Part shown: positions 18,539 through 28,711 of the stretch, one piece after another | How the letters are laid out: each line of letters begins with the position of its first letter | How positions within the stretch are numbered: the first letter of the stretch is position 1 | Assembly: GCA_965229785.1 (NCBI GenBank) | Contig: CBDDJS010000001.1 | Coordinates: 1,178,001-1,242,000 of the forward strand | Length of the DNA: 64,000 bases | Reading direction: 5' to 3' | Source of the DNA: JAWPMT01 sp965229785 | Lineage (GTDB): Bacteria > Bacteroidota > Bacteroidia > Cytophagales > Cyclobacteriaceae | Program-made: the position numbers and the translations under genes | Notes under the pieces: generated by a model | Seen by the model: only the letters and a program-made list of their open reading frames with translations | What the model was told of the DNA's origin: nothing | Databases searched by the model: none

Positions 18539-18792
18539 GTTTGAGATCGCCAGACCATTCAAAAAGCTTTTTGTGTCTTTAGAGTTAAGAAAACCCGTAG
18601 GTACAGGATTTTGGAGGAGTCGATTCGGTTGCACCACCTTCTGCATTCATTGAGCTCCAATAACAAGTTTTCAGGAAAATGTAAGAACCTTTCACAAAGG
18701 TGTAAGCTACAGACGGCATCGATCATTAAAGAAGTGTGGAATTTTAGGCTTTCATACATCTGGTGGTTTCGTAAATGAAAACTGAGTTATAA

Positions 18793-20346
18793 ATGAACCT
18801 ATATAAAAAGTGCATTAAAGGAACACTTTTTCTATTGCTGGCAACACTGGCTTTAACCCATATTTCCATAGCTCAGGAAAAGGAGACCCCTGAATTTATT
18901 GGATCAAAATTTGATGGTTACATTCTCGAGGCCATGGATGACTGGCAAATCCCAGGAATGGCTGTCTGCATTGTTAAAGACAACAAAGTACTTCTTAACA
19001 GGGGATATGGGGTAAGAGAGCATGGGACCCAGATTAAGGTAGACGAAAACACACTTTTTCTCATAGGATCAATCACAAAGGCTTTTACGGCAACAGCCAT
19101 GACCCAATTAGCCATTGAGCATGAGATTTCATTAAATGACCCGGTCAAACATTGGCTGACAGAATTTGAGTTGGCAGATCCCTGGTTAACCAGAGAGGTC
19201 ACTATTCAGGATTTGCTTTCTCATCGTTCCGGGTTGAACAAATACGCGGGAGACTTTATGTTTTTCGATACTGAGTTTTCTCCAGAAGATTACATGGCAC
19301 GCATAAAGCATTTGCCTATCACTCGTGAGTTCAGATCTTTTGCTTATACAAACGTCGGATATTTCTTCATTGGCCAGATCATCAAATCGGTATCCAATTC
19401 CACTTACCCCGAATATATCCAATCGAAACTGTTTGATCCTCTTGGGATGTCCCGGTCTGGAGCAATTCCGTCAAATTGGGAGAAACACGATAATCATGCC
19501 TCACCACACTCCTACACAGAGGGTTCTCTGCAAATCATGAAAGTCGGTGAAGCAGATAACATGGCGGCGAGTGGCGGCATCTATTCATCATCGTCTGACT
19601 TAAGTAAATGGCTAATGGCCCAACTTGATGAAGGTCAATTATTCCGTCAGGCAGGTCTTAGTCCGGAATTGACGAAATTGACGGTCACTCCTAAAGTGCT
19701 CATCGGAAAGACCGGAATGCCCTACACGATGTTCAATAGGAGCCAGTTCGAACATTACGCTTCCGGATGGTACAATATGGACTATGAAGGTCGTGAACTC
19801 ATTACCCACAATGGAGGGATGTATGGTTTTAGTTCGTCCGTTTCATTAGTGCCAGAAATAAACCTGGGAATTGCAATACTAACCAATGCTGATACCCACT
19901 TATTATTTGAGGCCCTTAAATTAGAAATAATAGATGCGTTTCTTGAGCTTCCCTTTCGGGATTATAGTGGTATTGGATCTCGATTTTACCGTCAGCAACA
20001 ACAACAGTCATCTGATGAGTTAAAAGCGTTTGTGAAGGGCATCAAACCCTTGACAAACTCAGACATACTCACCGAATACGAAGGAATTTACATGAATGAA
20101 GCCTATGGCGACTTAATGCTGTCCGCTTCTGACAGTCATTTGGAATTAAGTTTTGAGCATCATCCCAAATTGAAGGCTACACTTAGGTACATAAACAGAG
20201 GAGAATTTCTATGTGAATACAACAACCCCGTGTATGGTATAGAAATGATCAGATTCAAGTTCCAGGAAAATAGGGTGGAGGGCCTGATGTTAGCTTTTGA
20301 TCCAAATGTGGAACCCAATCATTACTCCTTTAGAAAGAAAAAGTAG
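18793..20346 (+). CDS. Secreted beta-lactamase-fold serine hydrolase
   Basis: The 517-residue protein has a signal peptide ending SIAQ. The class C beta-lactamase/penicillin-binding protein fold is clear, with the catalytic triad motifs SITK (Ser93, Lys96), YTN (Tyr185) and HNG (339-341). A C-terminal beta-rich extension of about 130 residues follows. Such proteins may be D-aminopeptidases, esterases or peptidoglycan-linked hydrolases, and the substrate cannot be told. It is the first of three enzymes of this fold within 9 kb. The 254-bp gap upstream holds no gene. Confidence 0.85.
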   Translation: MNLYKKCIKGTLFLLLATLALTHISIAQEKETPEFIGSKFDGYILEAMDDWQIPGMAVCIVKDNKVLLNRGYGVREHGTQIKVDENTLFLIGSITKAFTATAMTQLAIEHEISLNDPVKHWLTEFELADPWLTREVTIQDLLSHRSGLNKYAGDFMFFDTEFSPEDYMARIKHLPITREFRSFAYTNVGYFFIGQIIKSVSNSTYPEYIQSKLFDPLGMSRSGAIPSNWEKHDNHASPHSYTEGSLQIMKVGEADNMAASGGIYSSSSDLSKWLMAQLDEGQLFRQAGLSPELTKLTVTPKVLIGKTGMPYTMFNRSQFEHYASGWYNMDYEGRELITHNGGMYGFSSSVSLVPEINLGIAILTNADTHLLFEALKLEIIDAFLELPFRDYSGIGSRFYRQQQQQSSDELKAFVKGIKPLTNSDILTEYEGIYMNEAYGDLMLSASDSHLELSFEHHPKLKATLRYINRGEFLCEYNNPVYGIEMIRFKFQENRVEGLMLAFDPNVEPNHYSFRKKK

Positions 20347-20434
20347 ATTCAGTTGCTTCATATGAACGTAATAACATATGAGAAAAAGAGTAGTCATTTT
20401 TTACACCTAATTCAGAACCAAAGGATAATTGAGT

Positions 20435-21481
20435 ATGCAAAAGCTTAAAACCGGATTCCATAGTTGGAAAAAAAGGATAGGACTAATGGCTTCGATCTTT
20501 CTCCTTTCAATGGGCCTTTCAGTTTATGGTCAGGAGGATCAAAATACATATAAGTCCTTAGAAGCTACCAGAGGGCAAGAAGATGAAGTGACCAAATTAA
20601 TACTGAGCGATGCCTATTATCATTCCCTACCCGAAGAGATTTTCAACCTAACCAACCTGAAAAGCTTAGATCTCAGTAACGCGGATCCAGTGGTCTTGAA
20701 TAAAGAAACACTGGAAGGAGTGAGAAAGCTCAAGAGCAAAAGTTTTGGTTATTTTGACACCCCTCGCTCCGGACTAATCGAATTAGATCCAATGATTTCT
20801 GAGTTGAGGAACCTTGAGGAAATAATCCTCAATGGCAATCCAAACCTGGATTTCCAAAAAGTCTTCGAAACGCTTTCAAACCTTCCAAATTTGAAAATCC
20901 TGGCCATCATGAACAATGGAATCCGGGAGCTTCCTCCAAATGTCACTGCACTCAAAACTTTGGAACAAATCTGGTTAGGCAGGAATAGCGACTTGAATGT
21001 CCCCTCTGCTTTGTCAGCATTGAGTCGATTAAGCAATTTGAAACATTTGGGCTTTGGTGGTATGGAAATCAATGAACTATCCTTTCGGCCAAACACTTTC
21101 CAAAGCCTGGAAAATCTGTGGTTAGCCGGTAACCACATTTCCAAACTGGAGGGATTGAATAACCTTGACCGTCTACAATCCATTACCCTCAATAACAATA
21201 AACTTAAAAAGGTACCAGGTCAGCTTGCAGATGCCAATAATCTTGAATTTGTAGGTCTTAATGACAATCCCGATCTAAACGTTCCACACACGATTAAGGT
21301 ATTAAGTAGGCTTCCGAAGCTAAGAGCAGTAACCCTGAATGGGAATAATCTGAAATCTATTCAGGGGATGGAGCGCCTAAAATCTCTTGAATTCCTGGTG
21401 ATAAAAGGCAACGACATTCCGTCGGAGGAAATTGCGGCTTTTAAGGAGGCAAATCCAACCATGAAAGTAATCACAGAATGA
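20435..21481 (+). CDS. Secreted leucine-rich repeat protein
   Basis: Starting at ATG 20435 (a TTG lies 6 bases upstream) gives 348 residues with a signal peptide ending SVYGQ. The rest is a run of leucine-rich repeats of about 23 residues, for example LPEEIFNLTNLKSLDLS, LRNLEEIILNGNPNL and LDRLQSITLNNNKLKKVP. LRR proteins of this kind bind proteins or surface ligands; no enzyme motif is present. Its stop overlaps the start of the next gene (ATGA), which implies translational coupling. Confidence 0.8.
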   Translation: MQKLKTGFHSWKKRIGLMASIFLLSMGLSVYGQEDQNTYKSLEATRGQEDEVTKLILSDAYYHSLPEEIFNLTNLKSLDLSNADPVVLNKETLEGVRKLKSKSFGYFDTPRSGLIELDPMISELRNLEEIILNGNPNLDFQKVFETLSNLPNLKILAIMNNGIRELPPNVTALKTLEQIWLGRNSDLNVPSALSALSRLSNLKHLGFGGMEINELSFRPNTFQSLENLWLAGNHISKLEGLNNLDRLQSITLNNNKLKKVPGQLADANNLEFVGLNDNPDLNVPHTIKVLSRLPKLRAVTLNGNNLKSIQGMERLKSLEFLVIKGNDIPSEEIAAFKEANPTMKVITE

Positions 21482-22320
21482 GAAATAACCTTCCCTTGAA
21501 ATACATATTGATGATGATAGCGCTGGCTTGCTTTAGTTGTGTAATTAGCGCGCAAACCATATCCAAACTCGAACTCGACCTGGAAATCAACACCGATGGA
21601 ATTTTAATATCCGATCAGGGAATCATTTTCTGTACTGAAGGGTGGGATGGTTCCAGGGTATTTAGGATCGAGAATGGTACCATTGAAGTTTTTGCTCAGG
21701 ACCTGAAAGGGCCGATTGATATCCTCCAGGATTCAGAGGGGAACTTCTATGTTTCGGAATGGAATGGAGGTAAGGGTGATGGAAGGATTTCACGTTTATC
21801 CCCCAGTGGACAGAGGTCTACTCTGGCTAACGTAAAACCTGGACCAGGCCCAATGGCCTTTAATAGCGAAGGAGATTTGTATGTTACCCATAACATTAAC
21901 AATGGCTCAGGATACATTTCTGTGATCTCTCCTGATGGGAAAGTACAAGTCAAAACAGACCCCTTGTTCATAAACCCGGGGGGAATAGATTTTGATGAGT
22001 CTGGTGCCATGTTCGTTAGTAATTTCAATAATGGCGATATTATCCGCGTGGTAGACGGAAATACAAAGGTACTTGCGACAATACCGGGACGTAGTTTTTG
22101 GAAAACTGGACACTTGAAGCTTATCCGGAACCAGATAATTGTCACAGCCTTGCAGGAAAATAAAATCTATCAGGTAGATCCGGTCTCAGGCAAGGCTCAG
22201 GTGGTCATTGATAACGTCCTGAATCCTAATGGTTTGACGTATGATTCATCTGCTGGATTCCTATACTTTACTCGTGCCTTTAAAAGTGCAAGTTATATCT
22301 CCAAACTTCAGATCGACTAA
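21478..22320 (+). CDS. Exported SMP-30/gluconolactonase-like beta-propeller protein
   Basis: The 280-residue protein has a signal peptide ending VISAQ, then repeated propeller blades with motifs such as GPIDILQDSEGNFYVSEWNG, GPMAFNSEGDLYVTHN and NPGGIDFDESGAMFVSNFNNG. This is the pattern of SMP-30/NHL-type lactonases, with a metal site in the central channel. It could be a lactonase or a pure binding propeller. It overlaps the LRR gene by 4 bases upstream and abuts the following serine hydrolase gene (TAATG), so the three form an operon. Confidence 0.75.
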   Translation: MRNNLPLKYILMMIALACFSCVISAQTISKLELDLEINTDGILISDQGIIFCTEGWDGSRVFRIENGTIEVFAQDLKGPIDILQDSEGNFYVSEWNGGKGDGRISRLSPSGQRSTLANVKPGPGPMAFNSEGDLYVTHNINNGSGYISVISPDGKVQVKTDPLFINPGGIDFDESGAMFVSNFNNGDIIRVVDGNTKVLATIPGRSFWKTGHLKLIRNQIIVTALQENKIYQVDPVSGKAQVVIDNVLNPNGLTYDSSAGFLYFTRAFKSASYISKLQID

Positions 22321-22337
22321 TGTTTGACAGTATCCTC

Positions 22338-24125
22338 ATGAACCGATTATTGTCCATTTCAATCAGTATTTTGTTGCTGAGCTGTAACGCTGAAAAGCCT
22401 TCCGATAAAGTGGAAGAAGTAGAGACTGGACTTCAAACTTTGATTCGGGTGGCAGGCGATTCAACCTGGAATATCCATGATAGAATGGATTTTTACGGAA
22501 TCAAGGGGCTAAGTATCGCTGTGATCAAGGACTTCAAATTAGATTGGGTAAAAGGGTACGGACTAAAGGAAAGTGAAAGCCAGCAAAAAGTAACTACCGA
22601 GACGCTATTCAGAGCGGGTTCGATAAGCAAACCAATTGCTGCTTACGTCACGCTCAAACTTGTGGAAGATGGTGTACTGTCATTAGATGAGGACGTCAAT
22701 CAATATTTAACGTCATGGAAAATACCCGAGAATGATTTCATAAAACAGGAACCGGTTACGCTCAGGAGACTGTTAAGTCATACTGCCGGAATTAACCTTC
22801 CAGGTGGTGGTGGATACGAAAGTGAGCCCTATCCGACGTTACTTGATGTCCTGACTGGTTCAAACCCGGCACATAATGGGCCAGTAGCTGTACGGACCTT
22901 GCCTGGTACCCGTTTTAGCTATTCCGGTGGAGGTTATGGCATACTTCAGCAAATCCTTGAAGATCGAAGCAACCAGTCATTTGAAGTGTTGATTCGGACG
23001 CATCTATTCGACCCCTTATTGATGACCCACAGCACATTCACTCAAATTCCATTAACCGGTAAATGGGATGACCTGGCAGCAACCGGATACCTGGAGAATA
23101 AGGTAAAAATATCCGAGAAAAGCTATTACAATGCATTATTAGCGGCTGGAGGCCTTTGGACTAACCCTACGGATCTTGCCCAATTTGTCATTGACTTCCA
23201 GCGTTCGCTGAAAAGTGGAGAGGGCAAGATTCTTGGCAAGGACATGGTGAATGAAATGACAAAGCCTCCACTTTCAGGTGGTTACGGATTGGGCATAGAA
23301 AACGATGGAGATTATCTGTTTCACTACGGCGCTTCTGCTGGCTTTACAGCCCACATGATTTTTCACAGGTCCGAAGGGTATGGGGTGATTGTCATGCAAA
23401 ATGGAATGGAAACTGGGCTACTTGGTGAAGTAGATCGTAGTGTTGCGTCCGCTTATAATTGGCGGGATTACCTGGAGCCAGAGTACCGGTCAATGGCCAT
23501 TTCGGAAGAAGAATTTCATGAGATCACCGGAAGATATCAAACTGGAATTGATGCATTGATTAAAGTTATAAGAGAAGGAAATAGACTTTATCTGGAGCAT
23601 TCTTCAGAGAAGGTTGAACTTGTAAAAACCGAAGGAAAGGAATTTGTCCGTCGAGATAATCGTAACAAGTATCAATTCTTCGTCAATAGTAATGCTGAAT
23701 ATCATTGCCGGGTGCTTTACGCAAATCAGTCCGAGGTACAATTTGAGAAACTCAATAAAGACGATAAACTGCCAACGGAATTCCTGGAAGAGAACAACTA
23801 TGAAGCGGCCAGGAACGCTTATGATCTTCTGATCTATAAATACTCCAAACAATCTGACCGAATAATGAACCGTTTAATCAATAGGGGGGTCAACTTAGTT
23901 TATGAAGATCGTCAATTTGAGAAGGGGATAGCAATTGTCAGATTAGCTACACAGCTGTTTCCGGAGAAATCGGATACATGGGCCAATCTGGCCTGGTGTT
24001 ATGAAGCATCTGGTGACATTGATTCCGCGATTATAAACTATCGCAAAGCAATCGATCTAAATCCTGAAGACAATTATTCGAGATCTGAATGGTTGAGACT
24101 TAACAAGGTCAAAGACTCAAATTGA
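22338..24125 (+). CDS. Lipoprotein serine hydrolase (beta-lactamase fold) with C-terminal TPRs
   Basis: The frame opens with an ATG at 22320 overlapping the previous stop, but the ATG at 22338 gives a standard lipoprotein signal with Cys16 (LLLSC). From it the protein has 595 residues. Catalytic motifs are SISK (Ser95, Lys98), YSG (Tyr195) and HYG near residue 335. The last ~120 residues contain two or three TPR-like helical repeats (DTWANLAWCYEASGDIDSAI...), suggesting docking to a partner. It is the last gene of the LRR/SMP-30 operon and faces a convergent regulator gene. Confidence 0.85.
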   Translation: MNRLLSISISILLLSCNAEKPSDKVEEVETGLQTLIRVAGDSTWNIHDRMDFYGIKGLSIAVIKDFKLDWVKGYGLKESESQQKVTTETLFRAGSISKPIAAYVTLKLVEDGVLSLDEDVNQYLTSWKIPENDFIKQEPVTLRRLLSHTAGINLPGGGGYESEPYPTLLDVLTGSNPAHNGPVAVRTLPGTRFSYSGGGYGILQQILEDRSNQSFEVLIRTHLFDPLLMTHSTFTQIPLTGKWDDLAATGYLENKVKISEKSYYNALLAAGGLWTNPTDLAQFVIDFQRSLKSGEGKILGKDMVNEMTKPPLSGGYGLGIENDGDYLFHYGASAGFTAHMIFHRSEGYGVIVMQNGMETGLLGEVDRSVASAYNWRDYLEPEYRSMAISEEEFHEITGRYQTGIDALIKVIREGNRLYLEHSSEKVELVKTEGKEFVRRDNRNKYQFFVNSNAEYHCRVLYANQSEVQFEKLNKDDKLPTEFLEENNYEAARNAYDLLIYKYSKQSDRIMNRLINRGVNLVYEDRQFEKGIAIVRLATQLFPEKSDTWANLAWCYEASGDIDSAIINYRKAIDLNPEDNYSRSEWLRLNKVKDSN

Positions 24126-24177
24126 CCTGGACGAGGGATTTCGCAAATCAATCACGACCTGAGTACCTGAATAGTCG

Positions 24178-25050
24178 TCACCAACCGAAACTTGTGATCA
24201 GCTTGTCCTCGAAGAGGACTTTGATCGTGTCTTGCTCATTTAGAAATATATGATGGATCTTGTTTTCATTCATCGAGTATTCTCGGAACTCCACTGATTG
24301 TATAGGCTTATCAAGGTCTTTTGGAACAGAGTGCGTTTGATGCAAATAGTCGTCCTTAGCGAAACTTATAAAGACCGGTTCTTCTTCCGCTGCTGAACAG
24401 ATCTTAATGGAATAGTAAGGTTTACTTTCTTCTGTCGCATTGAATATCACGTTATCGCTATCAGGGGACCAGGCTATAGCCAGTGATTCCGGGCTCAGAC
24501 CCTCATCAAGTTTAACAATGCTTTGCGTTGAAAAATCTTCCAGAAACAGGGCGTAGTGCAACGCTTCTTTCTTGAAGTAGACCACTTTCTGCCCGTCAGG
24601 GGAAAGCGTTACTAATAATTTCTTTTCTGATCGCTCAATGAAATAAGCAGAAACAGTCAAACCTGCTACCAGAACCAGGAAACCTAAGAATAATGCCTTT
24701 CTGCTTTTGTGGCTTCTGATGGTTTTGATCTTTGGTTTTTTCGTAAGCCGGTATCCCTTTTTTGATATGGTTTGAATCTGGGACTCTTCACCCATATTAG
24801 AATCCAGTATTTTTCGTAGCTCCGAAATAGCTCTATTCAGAGAACTCTCAGTTACTACGGTATCTTTCCAAACTTCGGAGAAGAACTGATCCTTCGTTAC
24901 TACTTCGCCATTTGCCCTTATTAGCGTCAATAAAACCTGCATGTTCTTGTCATGAACATGTACCTCTTTTTCCCCACTTTTTAGTAGAAGTCTATCTGGG
25001 TATACATTCCAATCGGCGATTTGGTAGAAAACTTGTCTTTCAGGGGTCAT
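24178..25050 (-). CDS. CadC/ToxR-like membrane-bound transcriptional regulator
   Basis: The 290-residue protein has an N-terminal OmpR-type winged helix (about 10-105) with GEVVTKDQFFSEVWKDTVVTESSLNRAISELRKIL and the wing IQTISKKGYRL. One membrane helix follows (about 119-140), then a periplasmic domain of about 150 residues with WD40/TolB-like pieces (LVTLSPDGQKVVYF, AIAWSPDSDNVIF). This layout senses a periplasmic signal and acts directly on DNA without a kinase. It is divergent from the esterase gene at 25143 and sits inside the serine hydrolase cluster, so it is a good candidate regulator of the cluster. Confidence 0.8.
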   Translation of the reverse strand: MTPERQVFYQIADWNVYPDRLLLKSGEKEVHVHDKNMQVLLTLIRANGEVVTKDQFFSEVWKDTVVTESSLNRAISELRKILDSNMGEESQIQTISKKGYRLTKKPKIKTIRSHKSRKALFLGFLVLVAGLTVSAYFIERSEKKLLVTLSPDGQKVVYFKKEALHYALFLEDFSTQSIVKLDEGLSPESLAIAWSPDSDNVIFNATEESKPYYSIKICSAAEEEPVFISFAKDDYLHQTHSVPKDLDKPIQSVEFREYSMNENKIHHIFLNEQDTIKVLFEDKLITSFGW

Positions 25051-25142
25051 TCAGAAAATAATAAACTTAATCAGAGAAATGTAAACTGATTTAGCACTTC
25101 AGCTTCTCCAGCTCATTTAAATATGTAGAAAATCACGATGAT

Positions 25143-26273
25143 ATGAAAAAAGCCCTATTTCGTTTTTTTACAATTTCATGGTGTCTGGTGTCTTTTATCA
25201 CCAACGGACAGGTTGACCGAAGGTTAATAGAAGAAGTGAAAATTGAGTCGAAGATCTTAAATGAAACAAGACCAATACTCATCTCTAAACCAACGGCCTA
25301 TGATCAATCATCCGATTCATACTTCGTGATCTATGTTTTAGATGGCAACCTCAATACACCGTTTACAGCAGGCATTTGCGAACTCCTGTATCAAAGCGGA
25401 TTTCCCAAAATGATCGTCGTGGGTATTCCTAACACCAATCGGGCCAGAGACCTGACGCCTTCTTCCGATGAACATGATGCTATTGCAGGAGGAGGAGCGG
25501 ACAACTTTCTTTTATTTCTGGAGAAAGAATTATTGCCATATGTGGATCAAAATTTCAGGACCTACGATTTCAAGGTCCTGATCGGCCATTCCTGGGGAGG
25601 CCTGTTTGCCTCGCATACCTTTAGTCAAAAGCCAGAAATTTTCAATGGTTATATCGCGATTACTCCAACGATCATTCATAACAACTTCAGACATGCCGAA
25701 GCCCTGAAAAAGCGCCTGCGAAGCGCTGTGGGAACTGACAGACCTTTTTTCTTTTCAGTCGGTCACGAACCTGGTGCCGAAGGAGATGGCGTTTTTGATA
25801 TGAGAGACTGGTTTGAGGAGAACGCACCCTTGAACATGAACTGGGATTTCAAATTCTATAGAGGAGAAAATCATTCGACAACTCCGCTTATAGCCACAAT
25901 GGACGGATTGAGATTCATTTTTAGTGATCTCGTCATACCCGATGAGCTTGTGGCAAAAGAAGGACTCGAATATCTGATCCGTTACTATGTTGGATTAAAG
26001 CAGAAATATGGTGTAGAAATCAAAATTCCTCAGCGCGTTATGATGAATTATGGATACGCTCTAATGGAAGACAACAGAAACGATAAAGCCATTGAATTAT
26101 TTGAGCACTTTTCCACTGTCTGGCCGACTTCATTGATACCTTATGATGCTTTATCCTATATCTATGAAAAGCAAGGGGACAAGAAAGAGGCCATCAGATA
26201 TATCAAAAAGACTTTAGAAGTGGCGCCATGGTACCAGGAAGCAAAACTCAGGCTTGCCAAATTGAACCAATAA
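25143..26273 (+). CDS. Exported alpha/beta hydrolase (esterase, IroE/Fes-like) with TPR tail
   Basis: The 376-residue protein has a signal peptide ending ITNGQ. An alpha/beta hydrolase of the putative esterase (esterase D/IroE) type has nucleophile Ser150 in GHSWGG and a likely catalytic His244 in GENHSTTP. Residues 290-376 form TPR-like helices (YGYALMEDNRNDKAIELFEHF...). Family members cleave small esters, including siderophore trilactones. The next gene starts 14 bases after its stop, so the two are probably co-transcribed. Confidence 0.8.
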   Translation: MKKALFRFFTISWCLVSFITNGQVDRRLIEEVKIESKILNETRPILISKPTAYDQSSDSYFVIYVLDGNLNTPFTAGICELLYQSGFPKMIVVGIPNTNRARDLTPSSDEHDAIAGGGADNFLLFLEKELLPYVDQNFRTYDFKVLIGHSWGGLFASHTFSQKPEIFNGYIAITPTIIHNNFRHAEALKKRLRSAVGTDRPFFFSVGHEPGAEGDGVFDMRDWFEENAPLNMNWDFKFYRGENHSTTPLIATMDGLRFIFSDLVIPDELVAKEGLEYLIRYYVGLKQKYGVEIKIPQRVMMNYGYALMEDNRNDKAIELFEHFSTVWPTSLIPYDALSYIYEKQGDKKEAIRYIKKTLEVAPWYQEAKLRLAKLNQ

Positions 26274-26287
26274 AGGGATTGGATGAA

Positions 26288-27730
26288 ATGATGAATGAAG
26301 AGGCTAACATTCAATTGAAAGAGAGAAACAGGCTAACGTCATTATCCCGAATAACACTAATAATTGGCCTCCTTGTTTCCATTGTTTTATTTCCCGTTTT
26401 GGGTCAAAAAGCGGATGAGATCGATGAGATATTTAAGTATTGGCATAACCGCAATTCACCAGGGATGGCCGTTGCGGTGCTAAAGAATAATCAAGTCTTT
26501 TTTGAGAAATCTTATGGGATGGCGAACCTGGAACATCAAATCCCTAATACAGAGCATACCGTTTTCAACATTGGGTCAGTATCAAAACAATTTACAGCAG
26601 TTGCCATTTTTCTTCTGGAACAACGCGGAGAACTAACCCTTGACGAGAGGATCTCTGAAACGCTTGACCTGCCAGATATCTACTATGAAGTCACTATTGG
26701 ACAGTTGCTCTATCACACCAGTGGTGTCAGGGACTGGATCATAGGTTTAGAACTAGCCGGGTGGAGACTCGATGACAACCTGGAAATGAATGATGTACTT
26801 ACTTTTATTAAGAATCAAAGAGAACTCAATGGTTTACCGGGTCACCATTTTACGTACTCCAATTCGGGATACAACCTTTTGGCCATGATAGTGGCCGCAA
26901 AAACAGGTGTATCCTTTTCGGAATGGATGACCAAAGAATTCTTCATTCCCTTGGGTATGCACTCAACTATTATCCCCGAAAGCTACGGAACCATCATTCC
27001 AAATCGGGCCTCTGGATACGATAATGGGCATTCGGGTTTCTTCAGGTACGCAACCTCCCATGCGATTCAAGGGTCCGGTGGCATTTATTCAACCTTAGCT
27101 GATATGATCAAATGGGTAACGACCCTGAATGATCCCGGACCCGCCTTTGAAGGAGTTGTTGATAGGCTGAACGATTCAGGGATACTTAACAACGGAGACA
27201 CCTTGCATTATAGTGGAGGCCAGTTCAAAGGATTTCGCTGTGAGGTTCCATATTTCTATCACGCTGGCAATACGGGAGCATATACCTCATATGTGAGCCG
27301 GTATCTCAATGATGAGCATCTTTCGATAATCATTTTGTCAAACAGCTATGACCTGCTGCCCCCGAAGCGATACGGGGAAGCCGTCGCTAACCTTTTTCTT
27401 GAATGCGCCATGCCTAATTCATCAAACCATAAAAACGGGGCCAATAAAACCAAAGAAAAACGGCTGGATTTTAAGAGCATTAAGCCCGACATGTATGATG
27501 GGCGATTTTGCAGTGAATCCCTTGCCACTTCCTATCGCATTCAAGTCGAAAATGATGAAATGTATCTTATTCACAATAGAAGAGGTGCAACGCGGCTAAT
27601 AAGAAGTGGTGAATTCGAGTTCACGGACGGTTACCTGATTCTGGAGTTTTTGACAGATGAAAAATACATAACAGGCTTCACATTGGCCGCTCCGAGACTT
27701 AAGAATGTAGCATTTACAAGGTGCCCTTGA
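26288..27730 (+). CDS. Membrane-anchored or secreted serine hydrolase (beta-lactamase fold)
   Basis: The open frame begins at 26228 inside the esterase gene, but the ATG at 26288 (or 26291) fits better: it lies just after the esterase stop and is followed by a positively charged N-terminus and a hydrophobic segment ending VLGQ near residue 40. From there the protein has 480 residues. Motifs are SVSK (Ser97, Lys100), YSN and HAGNTG. An 80-residue beta-rich C-terminal domain follows. It is the third serine hydrolase of this fold in the cluster and differs clearly from the other two in sequence. Confidence 0.8.
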   Translation: MMNEEANIQLKERNRLTSLSRITLIIGLLVSIVLFPVLGQKADEIDEIFKYWHNRNSPGMAVAVLKNNQVFFEKSYGMANLEHQIPNTEHTVFNIGSVSKQFTAVAIFLLEQRGELTLDERISETLDLPDIYYEVTIGQLLYHTSGVRDWIIGLELAGWRLDDNLEMNDVLTFIKNQRELNGLPGHHFTYSNSGYNLLAMIVAAKTGVSFSEWMTKEFFIPLGMHSTIIPESYGTIIPNRASGYDNGHSGFFRYATSHAIQGSGGIYSTLADMIKWVTTLNDPGPAFEGVVDRLNDSGILNNGDTLHYSGGQFKGFRCEVPYFYHAGNTGAYTSYVSRYLNDEHLSIIILSNSYDLLPPKRYGEAVANLFLECAMPNSSNHKNGANKTKEKRLDFKSIKPDMYDGRFCSESLATSYRIQVENDEMYLIHNRRGATRLIRSGEFEFTDGYLILEFLTDEKYITGFTLAAPRLKNVAFTRCP

Positions 27731-27913
27731 TATGATGATTCATAGAAAATTCGGCGAAAGCGATTTATGTAATTGGTTTTTGATTGGTCACAAAATGGTA
27801 AGCTTTCATAAGGAATCAGTAATCTTCTTCATTGCCCGGATGCACTGATAAATTGGAACCTTACAACCTGAAAAACACAGATAGTTTGCGAAAAGGACTT
27901 TGACTAACCAACA

Positions 27914-28669
27914 ATGTATAAACTTATAATTACTTGTCTTCTGGTCTTAATGCAGTTGAATCTGCTGAGTCAGATGAAGCATTCTGATGAATTTGAAGAC
28001 GTAAGCTCCCTGGATAACTGGAAGAGATTTTATAAAGAGGAAGGATGGCCGGACATGATGAAATCCATTGATATCGCAGATGGGCTTTTAGCGATGGAAC
28101 CTTATACCTGTGGCTGGTATGCAGATTATCATGCACCATTTATCTTCAAAGAAATCGAAGGAGACTTCACCGTTCATACAAGATTGAAGATCAGTGGGGT
28201 ATCCACTCCAAAACCACAAACCGCATGGTCTCTGTCAGGGCTGATGATCAGAACTCCCCGTGAGGTTGATCCGTCAACATGGAAACCTTTTGGAGAAAAT
28301 TGGATATTTCTTACCACTGGCTTTGCCATTGATTCCAGAAATCCGGTTTTTGAGACTAAAACTACCATCAACAGCAAATCCAAATTACAGCTACATCCGG
28401 CCAGGCTGGAATGGGTTGAATTGAGAATAAAACGGGAAGGGCATGTTTTTACATTATACTTTAAGTATGACGATGGTGACTGGAAGGAGTTGGAAAGATT
28501 CGAGCGACTGGACATGCCCACTAGGGTTCAGGTGGGTCTAAACGCCTATACGGACTTTTATTCGGCAGGTCAGGAATTAATGAATGATGTGAAGAAGTAT
28601 AATACTACGGTTGTCAGGTATGGAAATCCTGACCTGTTGGTAAAAGTAGATTTTATCCGATTTTACTAA
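27914..28669 (+). CDS. Exported DUF1349-like (concanavalin-fold) protein
   Basis: The 251-residue protein has a signal peptide ending LLSQ. The remainder looks like a beta-sandwich of the DUF1349/LamG-like kind, with DEFEDVSSLDNWKRF near the start and a central GLMIRTPRE. Such domains are often carbohydrate-binding or accessory to glycosidases; no catalytic residues are evident. A 43-base gap separates it from the next gene. Confidence 0.6.
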   Translation: MYKLIITCLLVLMQLNLLSQMKHSDEFEDVSSLDNWKRFYKEEGWPDMMKSIDIADGLLAMEPYTCGWYADYHAPFIFKEIEGDFTVHTRLKISGVSTPKPQTAWSLSGLMIRTPREVDPSTWKPFGENWIFLTTGFAIDSRNPVFETKTTINSKSKLQLHPARLEWVELRIKREGHVFTLYFKYDDGDWKELERFERLDMPTRVQVGLNAYTDFYSAGQELMNDVKKYNTTVVRYGNPDLLVKVDFIRFY

Positions 28670-28711
28670 CCTGCTAAAGGAGGGGACTAGTATGCGAAAT
28701 CAGCATTCCTG

